Shown here one piece after another: positions 44,794 through 53,300 of a stretch of 64,000 bases of DNA. The notes under the pieces were generated by a model. The model made no database searches, had not been told where the DNA came from, and worked only from the letters and a program-made list of their open reading frames with translations. This DNA is from Novosphingobium profundi (lineage in GTDB: Bacteria > Pseudomonadota > Alphaproteobacteria > Sphingomonadales > Sphingomonadaceae): positions 124,001-188,000 of the forward strand of contig NZ_JABWCU010000007.1 in the NCBI RefSeq assembly GCF_018491765.1, read 5' to 3'. The translations under genes and the position numbers were made by a program. Numbering within the stretch: position 1 is the first letter of the stretch; every line of letters begins with the position of its first letter.

Positions 44794-47700
44794 ATGGCCA
44801 TCGCGCGCGCACTGGATTCCCGCTCTTTCCTCTACACGATCCTAGGCATCATGCTGGCCGCGACTGCCGTCGCGGACTGCACGTTCCCGCTCGGCATGGC
44901 GATCTGGGTCCTCTACCTGATCCCCACGACGCTGTCCTATCTCGCGCCGAACCGCCTCGCCCCTCCGGTGGTGGCGATCGTCGCCTGCGTGCTCATCGTG
45001 GTCGGGTTCTCGCTCGCACCTGAGAACGCCTCGGACGACTTCGCCTTCGTCAATCGGACCCTTGCCTGCATCACCAACCTGCTGCTCGCAGGAATGGGCA
45101 CCGCATTCATCTCGCTGCGCAACGCCAACCGTTTCGAGCAGCATTTGCGCGAGGCGGAGACCGAGCTTTCCCGCCTGCTCCAGGGCAACCTCTCGCTGGC
45201 GGACGTGGGCGGACGCACCCTCAACTTCCTCGCCCGCACTTTCGGGGCGAGCGCGGCAATCCTCTACGTCAACGACGACGGGGTCTATCGCCGCATCGCC
45301 AGCTACGCCGTGCCCGAGACGGCCGGCGTTCCCGACACCATCGAGCGTGGCGACGGACTGATGGGCGAAGTCATGGCCGACGGGCATCCGATCACCGTGA
45401 CCCACATCCCGGCCGGGTACATCGCCTTCGGCTCCGCGCTCGGCGCCGCGCAGCCCGACCGGCTGGTGATCGGGGCGGCAACGATCGACGGACGCGTCAA
45501 CGGCCTCATCGAGGCGGCCTTCCTCGACCAGCCCGGCTCGCTCTACGAGGAGGTCCCCGAGTTCCTCGAGCGCATCGCGGGCATGCTCGGCGTCGCGCTG
45601 CGCGCCGCGAAGTACCGCGCGCGGCTCGAGCACCTGCTTTCGGAGACCCAGCAGCAGGCCGAGGAGATGCAGAACCAGAGCGAGGAGCTGCGCGCCACCA
45701 ACGACGAGCTCGAAGCGCAGACCAAGCTGCTCCAGACCTCGCAGGCCCAGCTCGAACAACAGCAGGCCGATCTCGAGCACTCGAACGCCCAGCTCGAGGA
45801 ACAGACCGCTTCGCTCGAAGCCCAGCGCGACGAACTGACCCGCGCTCAGTCGCGCCTGCGCGGCCAGGCCAGGGAACTCGAACAGGCGAGCCGCTACAAG
45901 TCCGAATTCCTCGCCAACATGAGCCACGAATTGCGCACCCCGCTCAATTCGCTGCTGATCATGGCGCGCCTCCTCGCTGACAATCGCAGCGGCAATCTCC
46001 ACGAAGAGCAGGTCCGCTTCGCGCAGACCATCGAGACCTCGGGCAACGACCTGCTGACGCTCATCAACGACGTGCTCGACATCGCCAAGATCGAGGCCGG
46101 CCGCATCGATCTCGAAGCGCGCCCGATCGCCATCGACGAGCTCCTTTCCAAGTTGCACAACACCTTTGCCACCTCGGCTTCGGAAAAGAGCCTCGCCTTG
46201 CGAGTCGAGCGCCAGCCTGGCGCGCCCGAGACGATCGAGACGGATTCGCTCCGCCTCGAACAGGTGCTCAAGAACTTCCTGTCGAACGCCATCAAGTTCA
46301 CCGATGCGGGGGAAGTCACCCTCGAAGTCGCGCCGGCGCCGGACGATGGCCTGGCCTTTACCGTACGCGACACCGGCTCGGGTATTCCCGAAGACCAGCA
46401 GGACGCGGTCTTCGAAGCCTTTCGCCAGGCCGACGGCGGGATCGCCCGCAAGTACGGCGGCACCGGCCTTGGCCTTTCCATCTCGCGCGAACTGGCCATT
46501 CTCCTGGGCGGCACGATCACGCTGGAAAGCCAGCCCGGCAAGGGCAGCGCCTTCACGCTGACGGTGGGGCGCACGCTTCCCGAACAGCCGCAATCAGGCG
46601 CGCACACCCCTTCGGACAGCCACCGCGCGACCCGCGCATCGGGCATGGCCTTCCCCACGAGCAAGCCCGCCCCCGCGTCCGCCCCCGCGCTTGCCCCCAA
46701 GCCGCTGATCCCCGACGACCGCGAGACGCTCAGCGGTGATTCGCGCACCATCCTGGTGGTCGAGGACGACCCCGCCTTCGCACAGATCCTGGCCGACATC
46801 GCGCACGAAGTCGGCTTCCAGTGCCTGATCGCGGGCACCGCCGACGAAGGCGCCCTACTCGCGCGGCAATACCTGCCTCAGGCCGTCATCCTCGACATGC
46901 ACCTGCCCGACCACACCGGGCTTTCGGTGCTCGACCGCATCAAGCGCGACACCCGCACCCGCCACATCCCGGTCCACATCGTCTCGGCTGACCACGACGA
47001 CCACGACGCGCTAGCCAGCGGCGCGGTGGGATACCTGTTCAAGCCCGTCGCGCGCGAGACGCTGGTGACGATGCTCGAAGGCCTCGAGGCGCGCATGGCC
47101 CAGCGCCTGCGCCGCGTGCTGGTGGTCGAGGACGACGCTACCCAGGCCGACGCGATCCACCAGCTCCTCGCCAGCCGCGATGTCGAGACGGTCGATGTCC
47201 AGACCGCCGCGGACTGCCTCGAACGCCTCGGCAACGACACCTTCGACTGCATGGTGCTCGACCTTAATCTGCCCGACATGACCGGGCTCGACCTGCTCGA
47301 ACGGCTCTCGCACGACGAGAGCGTCGGCTTCCCGCCGGTCATCGTCTACACCGGGCGCGACTTGTCCTCCGAGGAGGAGATGCGCCTGCGCCGCTATTCC
47401 AAGTCGATCATCATCAAGGGCGCCAAGAGCCCCGAGCGCCTGCTCGACGAGGTCACCCTGTTCCTCCACCAGGTCGTCTCCGACCTGCCCGACGAAAAGC
47501 AGAAGCTGCTCGCCCGCTCGCTCGGCCGCGATGCCGCGCTCGAAGGTCGCCAGATCCTCGTCGTCGAAGACGACATCCGCAACGTCTACGCGCTGACTTC
47601 GGTGCTCGAACCCCACGGCGTCAACGTGCGGATCGCGCGCAACGGCCTCGAGGCGCTCTCCGAACTGGCGCGTTCGGCCGATAGCGACGGGGCCCCGGTC

Positions 47701-47931
47701 GACCTCGTGCTGATGGACGTGATGATGCCCGAGATGGACGGCCTCACCTGCATGCGCGAGATCCGCAAGCAGGCCGAGTGGACCTCGCTCCCGATCATCG
47801 CGCTCACCGCCAAGGCGATGGAGCGCGACCACCGCGAGTGCCTCGATGCAGGCGCGAACGATTACCTGCCCAAGCCGCTCGACATCGACAAGCTGCTCAG
47901 CCTCGTGCGCGTGTGGATGCCCCGCCCGTGA
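44794..47931 (+). CDS. Hybrid sensor histidine kinase with three receiver domains
   Basis: A 1045-residue membrane protein (1049 if TTG at 44782 is used). Four membrane helices (about residues 15-110) are followed by a GAF domain (about 150-270), a Gln/Glu-rich coiled coil (about 280-370), HisKA with H of NMSHELRTPL near residue 378, and an ATPase domain with NFLSNAIKFTD, DTGSGIPEDQ and GTGLGLSIS. Then come three receivers: Asp in VILDMHLPD, in VLDLNLPDM and in VLMDVMMPEMDG. All three keep their Asp and Lys. Start ATG 44794 has GAGAG six bases upstream. It overlaps the CheR gene by 4 bases; an EcfG-type promoter lies upstream. Signal unknown. Confidence 0.95.
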   Translation: MAIARALDSRSFLYTILGIMLAATAVADCTFPLGMAIWVLYLIPTTLSYLAPNRLAPPVVAIVACVLIVVGFSLAPENASDDFAFVNRTLACITNLLLAGMGTAFISLRNANRFEQHLREAETELSRLLQGNLSLADVGGRTLNFLARTFGASAAILYVNDDGVYRRIASYAVPETAGVPDTIERGDGLMGEVMADGHPITVTHIPAGYIAFGSALGAAQPDRLVIGAATIDGRVNGLIEAAFLDQPGSLYEEVPEFLERIAGMLGVALRAAKYRARLEHLLSETQQQAEEMQNQSEELRATNDELEAQTKLLQTSQAQLEQQQADLEHSNAQLEEQTASLEAQRDELTRAQSRLRGQARELEQASRYKSEFLANMSHELRTPLNSLLIMARLLADNRSGNLHEEQVRFAQTIETSGNDLLTLINDVLDIAKIEAGRIDLEARPIAIDELLSKLHNTFATSASEKSLALRVERQPGAPETIETDSLRLEQVLKNFLSNAIKFTDAGEVTLEVAPAPDDGLAFTVRDTGSGIPEDQQDAVFEAFRQADGGIARKYGGTGLGLSISRELAILLGGTITLESQPGKGSAFTLTVGRTLPEQPQSGAHTPSDSHRATRASGMAFPTSKPAPASAPALAPKPLIPDDRETLSGDSRTILVVEDDPAFAQILADIAHEVGFQCLIAGTADEGALLARQYLPQAVILDMHLPDHTGLSVLDRIKRDTRTRHIPVHIVSADHDDHDALASGAVGYLFKPVARETLVTMLEGLEARMAQRLRRVLVVEDDATQADAIHQLLASRDVETVDVQTAADCLERLGNDTFDCMVLDLNLPDMTGLDLLERLSHDESVGFPPVIVYTGRDLSSEEEMRLRRYSKSIIIKGAKSPERLLDEVTLFLHQVVSDLPDEKQKLLARSLGRDAALEGRQILVVEDDIRNVYALTSVLEPHGVNVRIARNGLEALSELARSADSDGAPVDLVLMDVMMPEMDGLTCMREIRKQAEWTSLPIIALTAKAMERDHRECLDAGANDYLPKPLDIDKLLSLVRVWMPRP

Positions 47932-48794
47932 CCGTCATGCGCAGCGACGATACCGTTGAGGACATTGAGCTCGACCTCCTGATCGAGGCCATCTGGCGCC
48001 GCTACCAATACGACTTTCGCGACTATTCCCGCGCCTCCGTGCTGCGCCGCCTCCAGCGCGCGCAGGCGCATTTCGGGCATACCAACCTCTCCGGATTACT
48101 CGACCGGATCCTCCACCAGAGCGAGTGCCTGCCCGAACTGATCGGGTTCCTGACGATCCAGGTCAGCGACATGTTCCGCGACCCCGAATACTTCCGCGCG
48201 ATCCGCGAGAAGGTCGTACCGCACTTGCGCACCTGGCCCTCGATCAAGGTGTGGATCGCAGGCTGCGCCAACGGCGAGGAATTCTATTCGCTGGCAATCC
48301 TCTTTCGCGAGGAGGGCCTCGAAGACCGCACGCTGTTCTACTGCACCGACATCAACACCGAGGCCCTTTCGCGGGCGAAAGCCGGCATCTTCGAGATCGA
48401 CCGCCTCCCGGGCTTCTCGCGCAACTACCGCGAGGCCGGCGGCAAGGGCTCGCTCGCCGATTATTACACCGCCAGTTACGGCGTGGCGCGCTTCGACCCC
48501 ACCTTGCGCAACCGGGTGGTCTTCGCCGACCACAACCTGGCAAGCGACGCGGTCTTCTCCGAGGTCCACTTCGTCTCCAGCCGCAACGTGCTGATCTACT
48601 TCGACCGCGCCTTGCAGGACCGCGCGCTCGGGCTCTTTGCCCGCTCGCTGCCGCCGGGCGGCTTCCTCGGACTAGGCTCGAAGGAGACCGTGCTGTTCTC
48701 GCCCGAGCGTGACAATTTCGCCGATTTCGCCCCCGAGGAAAAGGTCTGGCGCCGCCGCGCCCATTCAACCCAGGAGGTCGCCTATGCCGAATGA
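47928..48794 (+). CDS. CheR-family methyltransferase
   Basis: A 288-residue S-adenosylmethionine-dependent methyltransferase of the chemotaxis CheR type. The N-terminal helical domain starts LLIEAIWRRYQYDFRDYS; the SAM site reads GCANGEEFYSLAI, close to the usual GCSTGEEPYS; YCTDIN and FVSSRNVLIYF are further family motifs. The usual target is a Glu on a receptor, but no chemoreceptor or cheB is nearby. The start is taken as GTG at 47928 in a GTGA overlap with the kinase stop; ATG at 47937 is also possible. Its 3' end overlaps the next gene by 11 bases. Likely acts with the flanking kinases. Confidence 0.93.
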   Translation: MTVMRSDDTVEDIELDLLIEAIWRRYQYDFRDYSRASVLRRLQRAQAHFGHTNLSGLLDRILHQSECLPELIGFLTIQVSDMFRDPEYFRAIREKVVPHLRTWPSIKVWIAGCANGEEFYSLAILFREEGLEDRTLFYCTDINTEALSRAKAGIFEIDRLPGFSRNYREAGGKGSLADYYTASYGVARFDPTLRNRVVFADHNLASDAVFSEVHFVSSRNVLIYFDRALQDRALGLFARSLPPGGFLGLGSKETVLFSPERDNFADFAPEEKVWRRRAHSTQEVAYAE

Positions 48795-50709
48795 GCCGAT
48801 CAAGATCCTTGCCGTCGACGACGTGCAGGAAAACCTGATCGCCCTCGAAGCCGCGCTCGATCAGCCCGGCGTCGAACTGGTCACGGCGAGCTCGGGCTTC
48901 GACGCGCTCGAATACCTCCTGCGCGATGACTTCGCGCTCGCTCTGCTCGACGTGCAGATGCCGGGGATGGACGGCTTCGAACTGGCCGAGCTGATGCGCG
49001 GCACCGAACGCACGCGCGGCATCCCGATCATCTTCCTGACCGCCGTTGCCACCGACGAGCGGCGCAAGTTCCGGGGCTTCGAGGCGGGCGCGGTCGACTA
49101 CCTGCTCAAGCCCCTCGACATCATGATCCTCAACTCCAAGGTCGCGGTCTTCGTCGAGCTGGCCCGCCAGCGGCGCGAGATCGCCGACCAGCGCGACGCC
49201 CTGGGTGCGGCGCTCGGGCGTCTGCGCGCCTATGGCGACAATTCGCTGCTTTCGACCATCGAGATCGACGCGGACTTGCGCATCCTCAACTGGTTCAAGG
49301 GCGCCGAGCGCACGATGGGCTACCACGCCCAGGACATGATCGGCCAGCAGCTCGCCAGCGCGCCATTTCTTATCGACGAGGACCTTCCTGCGACGATCAA
49401 TGCGATTCACGCGCTGCTCGAGAACGGCGGCGGGCGCGCCGTGCAGGACCACCGCTTCCGCCGGTCGGACGGCGCGCGGCGTGAGGGCGAATGGTACGCG
49501 ACCGCACTGCCCGCCTGCGGACGTACACCCGCCAGCGTCATGCTCTCGATGATCGACGTGACCGAGCGCCGCCGCGCCGAACGCACCCAGCGCCTGCTTA
49601 TCGGCGAGCTCAACCACCGGGTGAAGAACACCCTTGCCACGGTCCAGGCAATCGCCTCGCAGGGGTTTCGCCACGCCCGTTCGCCCGAGGAATTCCAGGA
49701 AGCCTTCTCGGGCCGGATCCAGGCACTTTCGCGCGCGCATTCGCTGCTCAGCGCCACGACCTGGGACAGCGCCAGCCTGCGCCACCTGATCGCCGACCAG
49801 GTCGCGATCGGCACGATCGGCGAGGACCGGCTGGACCTCTCCGGACCCGACGTCGACCTGCCGCCCGAAGTCGCGCTGCGTTTCTCGCTGATCCTCCACG
49901 AACTGGCGACCAACGCCAACAAATACGGCGCGCTTTCCAACGAGAACGGCACCGTCGCACTCACCTGGACCCGCCAGGGCGAGTGGCTCTCGCTGGTCTG
50001 GAAGGAGCGCGGCGGTCCGCGCGTCGCCCCGCCCACCCGGCGCGGCTTCGGCTCGACCCTGATCGAGGGCAGCCTCGCGTCCGACGGCGCCCGGATCGTG
50101 GCGGACTATGCCCCCGACGGGGTGTGCTGGCAGCTCGAAGTCCCGCTCGTCACCGGCTCGGAACCCGAAGCGCAGGCACGGACAGCCCCAACACCGCCCC
50201 CGTGCGAACCCTCCCCTCTTCCCGAGCCTGAGATCAGTTTGGCCCCCACCGCGGGCGAACCGGCCGCACCGGCCCCGTCCAGCGACGCACTGGCGAACCA
50301 ACCCGCCCCTGCCGCACCTGCCGCACCGGCCGCCAGCCTGGAGAACCTGCGCATCCTCATCGTCGAGGACGAACCCCTCGTGGCGATGGAGCTGGCCATG
50401 GAGATCGAGGACAACGGCGGCATTCCGATCGGCCCGGCCTCCTCGTGCGAACAGGCCATCAACATCATCCGCGAAGTGTCCCCCGACATCGCGCTGCTCG
50501 ACGGCAATCTCAACGGCGAACGCATCGATCCGGTCGCCGACGCCCTCGCCGCGAAGGCAACCCCCTTCGCATTCGTCAGTGGTTACGACCGCCAACACCT
50601 GCCCACCGCGCACAGCCATCGCCCGATGCTCGCCAAGCCGTTCCTGGGCCGCGAGGTCCACGCCGTGATCGCCGCCCTCGCGCACGAGATCTCCGACACG
50701 GCGAGCTGA
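48784..50709 (+). CDS. Receiver-PAS-HWE histidine kinase-receiver protein
   Basis: A 641-residue cytosolic protein. An N-terminal receiver (about 1-125; Asp in LLDVQMPGMDG) is followed by a PAS-like domain (about 155-265), then the HWE kinase core with His 278 in LNHRVKNTLATV, the N-box HELATNANKYGAL and the WxE motif (WKE). A Pro/Ala-rich linker (about 458-517) leads to a C-terminal receiver with Asp in LLDGNLNG. AGGAGG lies before the ATG at 48784. HWE and HisKA_2 kinases with receivers are the kinases that feed the PhyR general stress response in sphingomonads, so it may do so here; this is inference. Confidence 0.94.
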   Translation: MPNEPIKILAVDDVQENLIALEAALDQPGVELVTASSGFDALEYLLRDDFALALLDVQMPGMDGFELAELMRGTERTRGIPIIFLTAVATDERRKFRGFEAGAVDYLLKPLDIMILNSKVAVFVELARQRREIADQRDALGAALGRLRAYGDNSLLSTIEIDADLRILNWFKGAERTMGYHAQDMIGQQLASAPFLIDEDLPATINAIHALLENGGGRAVQDHRFRRSDGARREGEWYATALPACGRTPASVMLSMIDVTERRRAERTQRLLIGELNHRVKNTLATVQAIASQGFRHARSPEEFQEAFSGRIQALSRAHSLLSATTWDSASLRHLIADQVAIGTIGEDRLDLSGPDVDLPPEVALRFSLILHELATNANKYGALSNENGTVALTWTRQGEWLSLVWKERGGPRVAPPTRRGFGSTLIEGSLASDGARIVADYAPDGVCWQLEVPLVTGSEPEAQARTAPTPPPCEPSPLPEPEISLAPTAGEPAAPAPSSDALANQPAPAAPAAPAASLENLRILIVEDEPLVAMELAMEIEDNGGIPIGPASSCEQAINIIREVSPDIALLDGNLNGERIDPVADALAAKATPFAFVSGYDRQHLPTAHSHRPMLAKPFLGREVHAVIAALAHEISDTAS

Positions 50710-50736
50710 ACTCCCCGCGGGAGAACAGGGTTAACT

Positions 50737-50761
50737 TTCGACCTTCCGAGGATCGGTCGAA
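50737..50761 (+). terminator. Inverted repeat after HWE kinase gene
   Basis: TTCGACC and GGTCGAA are perfect 7-bp complements with an 11-base loop, 28 bases after the stop. No T run follows. It may be a weak terminator or operator. Confidence 0.35.
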
Positions 50762-50821
50762 CCCTCTGCTTGCATCCAAGGAAAAGGGTTACTCGCAAGG
50801 CTCCAGAGTGCGCATGGAAGG

Positions 50822-50846
50822 GGAACCTTCCACCTCGTTTCCCGTT
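50822..50846 (+). promoter_or_regulatory. EcfG-type promoter of the 52-residue gene
   Basis: GGAAC (50822-50826), 16 bases, then CGTT (50843-50846): an exact match to the GGAAC-N16-CGTT consensus. Start of transcription would be near 50853, about 46 bases before the ATG of the small gene. Confidence 0.78.
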
Positions 50847-50898
50847 TGACCGAGGCCCCGCCCGCCGCTGCGGGCGAGACGCGCAAGGAGCAGTCACG

Positions 50899-51057
50899 AT
50901 GCACGATGGCCCACGCCCCCTGAGTTCCCCATCTTCCTCCTCGCGCGCCGCGTCGCCGCTGGACCCCTCCTTGCGGCGGCAACTGCATGGGCCGATCCTG
51001 CCCATGGACGAGCCGGGATTGATCGCGCGCCTCATGCGCTATCTCCGGCCGTTCTGA
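50899..51057 (+). CDS. Small protein, possible NepR-like anti-sigma factor
   Basis: A 52-residue frame with AAGGAG 8 bases before its ATG. The Ser/Pro-rich start (about 1-20) is likely disordered. The rest, LDPSLRRQLHGPILP and then MDEPGLIARLMRYLRPF, has a spacing of LRxxL, an isolated Pro, and L-x-x-L-M-x-x-L that can be aligned by eye to the NepR helix pattern (LRxxY...E-x-x-P...LLxxL) with one gap. NepR is the small anti-sigma factor of EcfG. An exact EcfG-type promoter lies upstream, as is common for GSR regulators. The match is weak and could be coincidence; it is too short for a firm call. Confidence 0.55.
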   Translation: MHDGPRPLSSPSSSSRAASPLDPSLRRQLHGPILPMDEPGLIARLMRYLRPF

Positions 51058-51134
51058 CAGGCCGCAGCCCCGTCACGCAGATTCCCGCCACGCCGATTGA
51101 TGACGCGAAGCCGCGGTTGGCCTAGACACCGGTC

Positions 51135-51614
51135 ATGACCTCTCGCCCTCCTCCCCGCGTGCTCTTCGTCTGCCTTGGCAACATCTGCCGCTCGCCGCTG
51201 GCCGAGGCCGCCTTGCGCGACGCGGCCGAGCGAGCGAGCGTGGCGCTTACAATCGATTCGGCCGGGACCGGCTCCTGGCACGTCGGCAAGGGGCCCGATC
51301 CGCGCTCGCGCGCCGAGGCCTTGCGCCACGGGATCGACATTGCCCACTACCGCGCCCGCCAGGTCACGCGCGGCGACTTCGAGCGCTTCGACCACATCAT
51401 CGCGATGGATCGCCAGAATCTCGCCGATCTCGAGGCGATGGCGCCAAGCGGAGCCGGCGTCCGCCTCTCGCTCCTGCTCGACCATGTGGCAGGCCTCGAG
51501 GGCGAGGACGTCGAGGATCCCTACTACGGCGGCGCCGAAGGCTTCGCGACGACCTGGGACCAGGTTCGCCGCGCTGCCGATACGCTGCTACGCGAACTGT
51601 CCGCTTCGGACTGA
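51135..51614 (+). CDS. Low molecular weight protein-tyrosine phosphatase
   Basis: A 159-residue cytosolic phosphatase. The active-site loop LFVCLGNICRSPLAE (C-x5-R) sits near residues 9-22, and the general acid Asp is in DPYYGG near the C terminus. These enzymes dephosphorylate protein tyrosine, often linked to exopolysaccharide export, though no such operon is nearby. The gene begins 78 bases after the small stress-related gene. Confidence 0.94.
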   Translation: MTSRPPPRVLFVCLGNICRSPLAEAALRDAAERASVALTIDSAGTGSWHVGKGPDPRSRAEALRHGIDIAHYRARQVTRGDFERFDHIIAMDRQNLADLEAMAPSGAGVRLSLLLDHVAGLEGEDVEDPYYGGAEGFATTWDQVRRAADTLLRELSASD

Positions 51615-51634
51615 CCGCCGCCCTGCATCCGCGC

Positions 51635-52222
51635 TCAGAAACGGCGCATCCAGTACTGCATCGGCTTGGGGCTCTCGTGCGCCTCGCCATGCTCCTTCCA
51701 GGCCAGTTCGGTCAGCAGGCCTTCGACTTTCGCGTAGCCCCGCTTGCGCCAGAATTCGTCGAGCGGGCGGTAATCGACGGGTCGCTCGCGATGATCCTCG
51801 GGCCGCATGACCGCCGCGAAAGTCGCGGCCGTTGCCCCCCGGGCCTTCGCCTCGCGCTCGCGCGCGTCGAAGAAGGCATGGCCTATCCCTTGCCCGCGAT
51901 ATTCGGGCAGGAGCACCGATTCGCCGAAGTAGAAGAGGCGCCCGGTATCGAGCCCGCGCGCCTCGAAGGGCGCCCGAAACGCGGCCTTCTGGCCGGCCAT
52001 GGGCGAGGCCGTCGCCATCCCGACGGCCCTCTCACCCACACACGCGGCGATCACCACACTTCCCGGCTCGGCGACGAATTCGCGCAGATAGCTGCGCTCG
52101 TAGGCCATGTCGCCATCGTAGAGATAGGGCCAGGCGGCGAAGACCTCCATGCGCAGCGCCGCAAGGCTTTGCGCCATGCCAAGCACTTGCTCGCCTTTCA
52201 GCACCTGCACTTCGATCGCCAT
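51635..52222 (-). CDS. GNAT family N-acetyltransferase
   Basis: A 195-residue acetyl-CoA-dependent transferase. The acetyl-CoA binding segment is VLLPEYRGQGIGHAFFDAREREAKARG, fitting the Q/RxxGxG/A motif of motif A. A C-terminal His-Glu-rich stretch and W-rich tail (EFWRKRGYAKVEG) are also GNAT-like. The acceptor cannot be told. ATG at 52222 gives MAIEVQVLKG; the frame extends to 52300. Convergent with the phosphatase gene with a gap of 20 bases, and divergent from purC. Confidence 0.88.
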   Translation of the reverse strand: MAIEVQVLKGEQVLGMAQSLAALRMEVFAAWPYLYDGDMAYERSYLREFVAEPGSVVIAACVGERAVGMATASPMAGQKAAFRAPFEARGLDTGRLFYFGESVLLPEYRGQGIGHAFFDAREREAKARGATAATFAAVMRPEDHRERPVDYRPLDEFWRKRGYAKVEGLLTELAWKEHGEAHESPKPMQYWMRRF

Positions 52223-52313
52223 CGCGCCCTGCTCCCCATCCCGAAAATCACGAGGCTGCGCCCGCCGCGCGCCGAAGCAAAGCGCAAGGCGAGCCGTCAT
52301 GCAATCGCGGCGT

Positions 52314-52341
52314 TTGATTTTGGGTCCGGTTGCTTTATATG
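52314..52341 (+). promoter_or_regulatory. Possible sigma70-type promoter of purC
   Basis: TTGATT (52314-52319) and TATATG (52336-52341) are 16 bases apart, in an AT-richer stretch about 100 bases before purC. No purine riboswitch is apparent in the leader. Confidence 0.4.
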
Positions 52342-52442
52342 CGGCCCGTGAACGACCCCGGTCCGCGCTGTCGTGAAGCGACGCCAGAGCCGGGGTTTGC
52401 TCTTTCCATTTTGCTCTATTTCACGTTGCAAGGATCACCCGA

Positions 52443-53225
52443 ATGACCCGTCGCCGCCAGATTTACGAAGGCAAGGCCAAGATCCTGTACGAAGGCCCCG
52501 AGCCCGGTACCCTGATCCAGTACTTCAAGGACGACGCCACCGCCTTCAACGCCCAGAAGAAGGGCACGATCCAGGGCAAGGGCGTGATCAACAACCGCAT
52601 CAGCGAGTACGTGTTCACGCGCCTCAACCACATCGGCGTGCCCAACCACTTCATCCGTCGCCTCAACATGCGCGAGCAGCTCGTGCGCCAGGTCGAGATC
52701 ATCCCGATCGAGGTGGTCGTGCGCAACGTCGCGGCTGGCTCGATCTCCAAGCGCCTGGGCATCCCCGAGGGCGAGATGCTGCCGCACACGCTGATCGAGT
52801 ACTGCTACAAGGACGACGCGCTGGGCGATCCGCTCATCGCCGAGGAACACATCGCGTGCTTCGGCTGGGCCAGCAACGAGGAGATGCAGGACATCTCGGC
52901 CATGGCGATCCGCGTGAACGACTTCATGGCGGGCATGTTCGCGGCAATCAACATCCGCCTCGTCGACTTCAAGCTCGAGTTCGGCCGCATCTGGGACGGC
53001 GACTTCAGCCGCGTGATCCTCGCCGACGAGATCAGCCCCGACGGCTGCCGCCTGTGGGACATGACCTCGGGCGAGAAGCTCGACAAGGACCGCTTCCGCC
53101 GCGATCTGGGCGGTGAGGAAGAGGCCTACCAGGAAGTCGCACGTCGCCTCGGCCTGCTCCAGGACGATGGTGGCCCGAGCGAAGTCTTCGACCTCACGCA
53201 GCACCGCAAGCTGCGCGGCAAGTAA
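52443..53225 (+). CDS. purC: Phosphoribosylaminoimidazole-succinocarboxamide synthase
   Basis: SAICAR synthetase of 260 residues, making SAICAR from CAIR, aspartate and ATP in purine synthesis. The start [16 protein letters not shown], the [16 protein letters not shown] region and the [12 protein letters not shown] motif are all diagnostic. The length is that of the bacterial single-domain enzyme. A strong intrinsic terminator follows. Confidence 0.97.
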   Translation: MTRRRQIYEGKAKILYEGPEPGTLIQYFKDDATAFNAQKKGTIQGKGVINNRISEYVFTRLNHIGVPNHFIRRLNMREQLVRQVEIIPIEVVVRNVAAGSISKRLGIPEGEMLPHTLIEYCYKDDALGDPLIAEEHIACFGWASNEEMQDISAMAIRVNDFMAGMFAAINIRLVDFKLEFGRIWDGDFSRVILADEISPDGCRLWDMTSGEKLDKDRFRRDLGGEEEAYQEVARRLGLLQDDGGPSEVFDLTQHRKLRGK

Positions 53226-53255
53226 GCTATTTCATACAACCCCCAGGGATTGTAG

Positions 53256-53300
53256 AACGAAAACGCCCTCGCTCCCAAACGGAGCGGGGGCGTTTTCGTT
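53256..53300 (+). terminator. Intrinsic terminator after purC
   Basis: A long stem: AACGAAAACGCCC and CGCTCC pair with GGAGCG and GGGCGTTTTCGTT around a 5-base loop, ending in TTTTCGTT. Canonical bidirectional form. Confidence 0.85.

Noticed and set aside
48352..50685. 777-residue open frame opposite the HWE kinase
   Set aside because: Antisense shadow; the kinase frame has full domain motifs.
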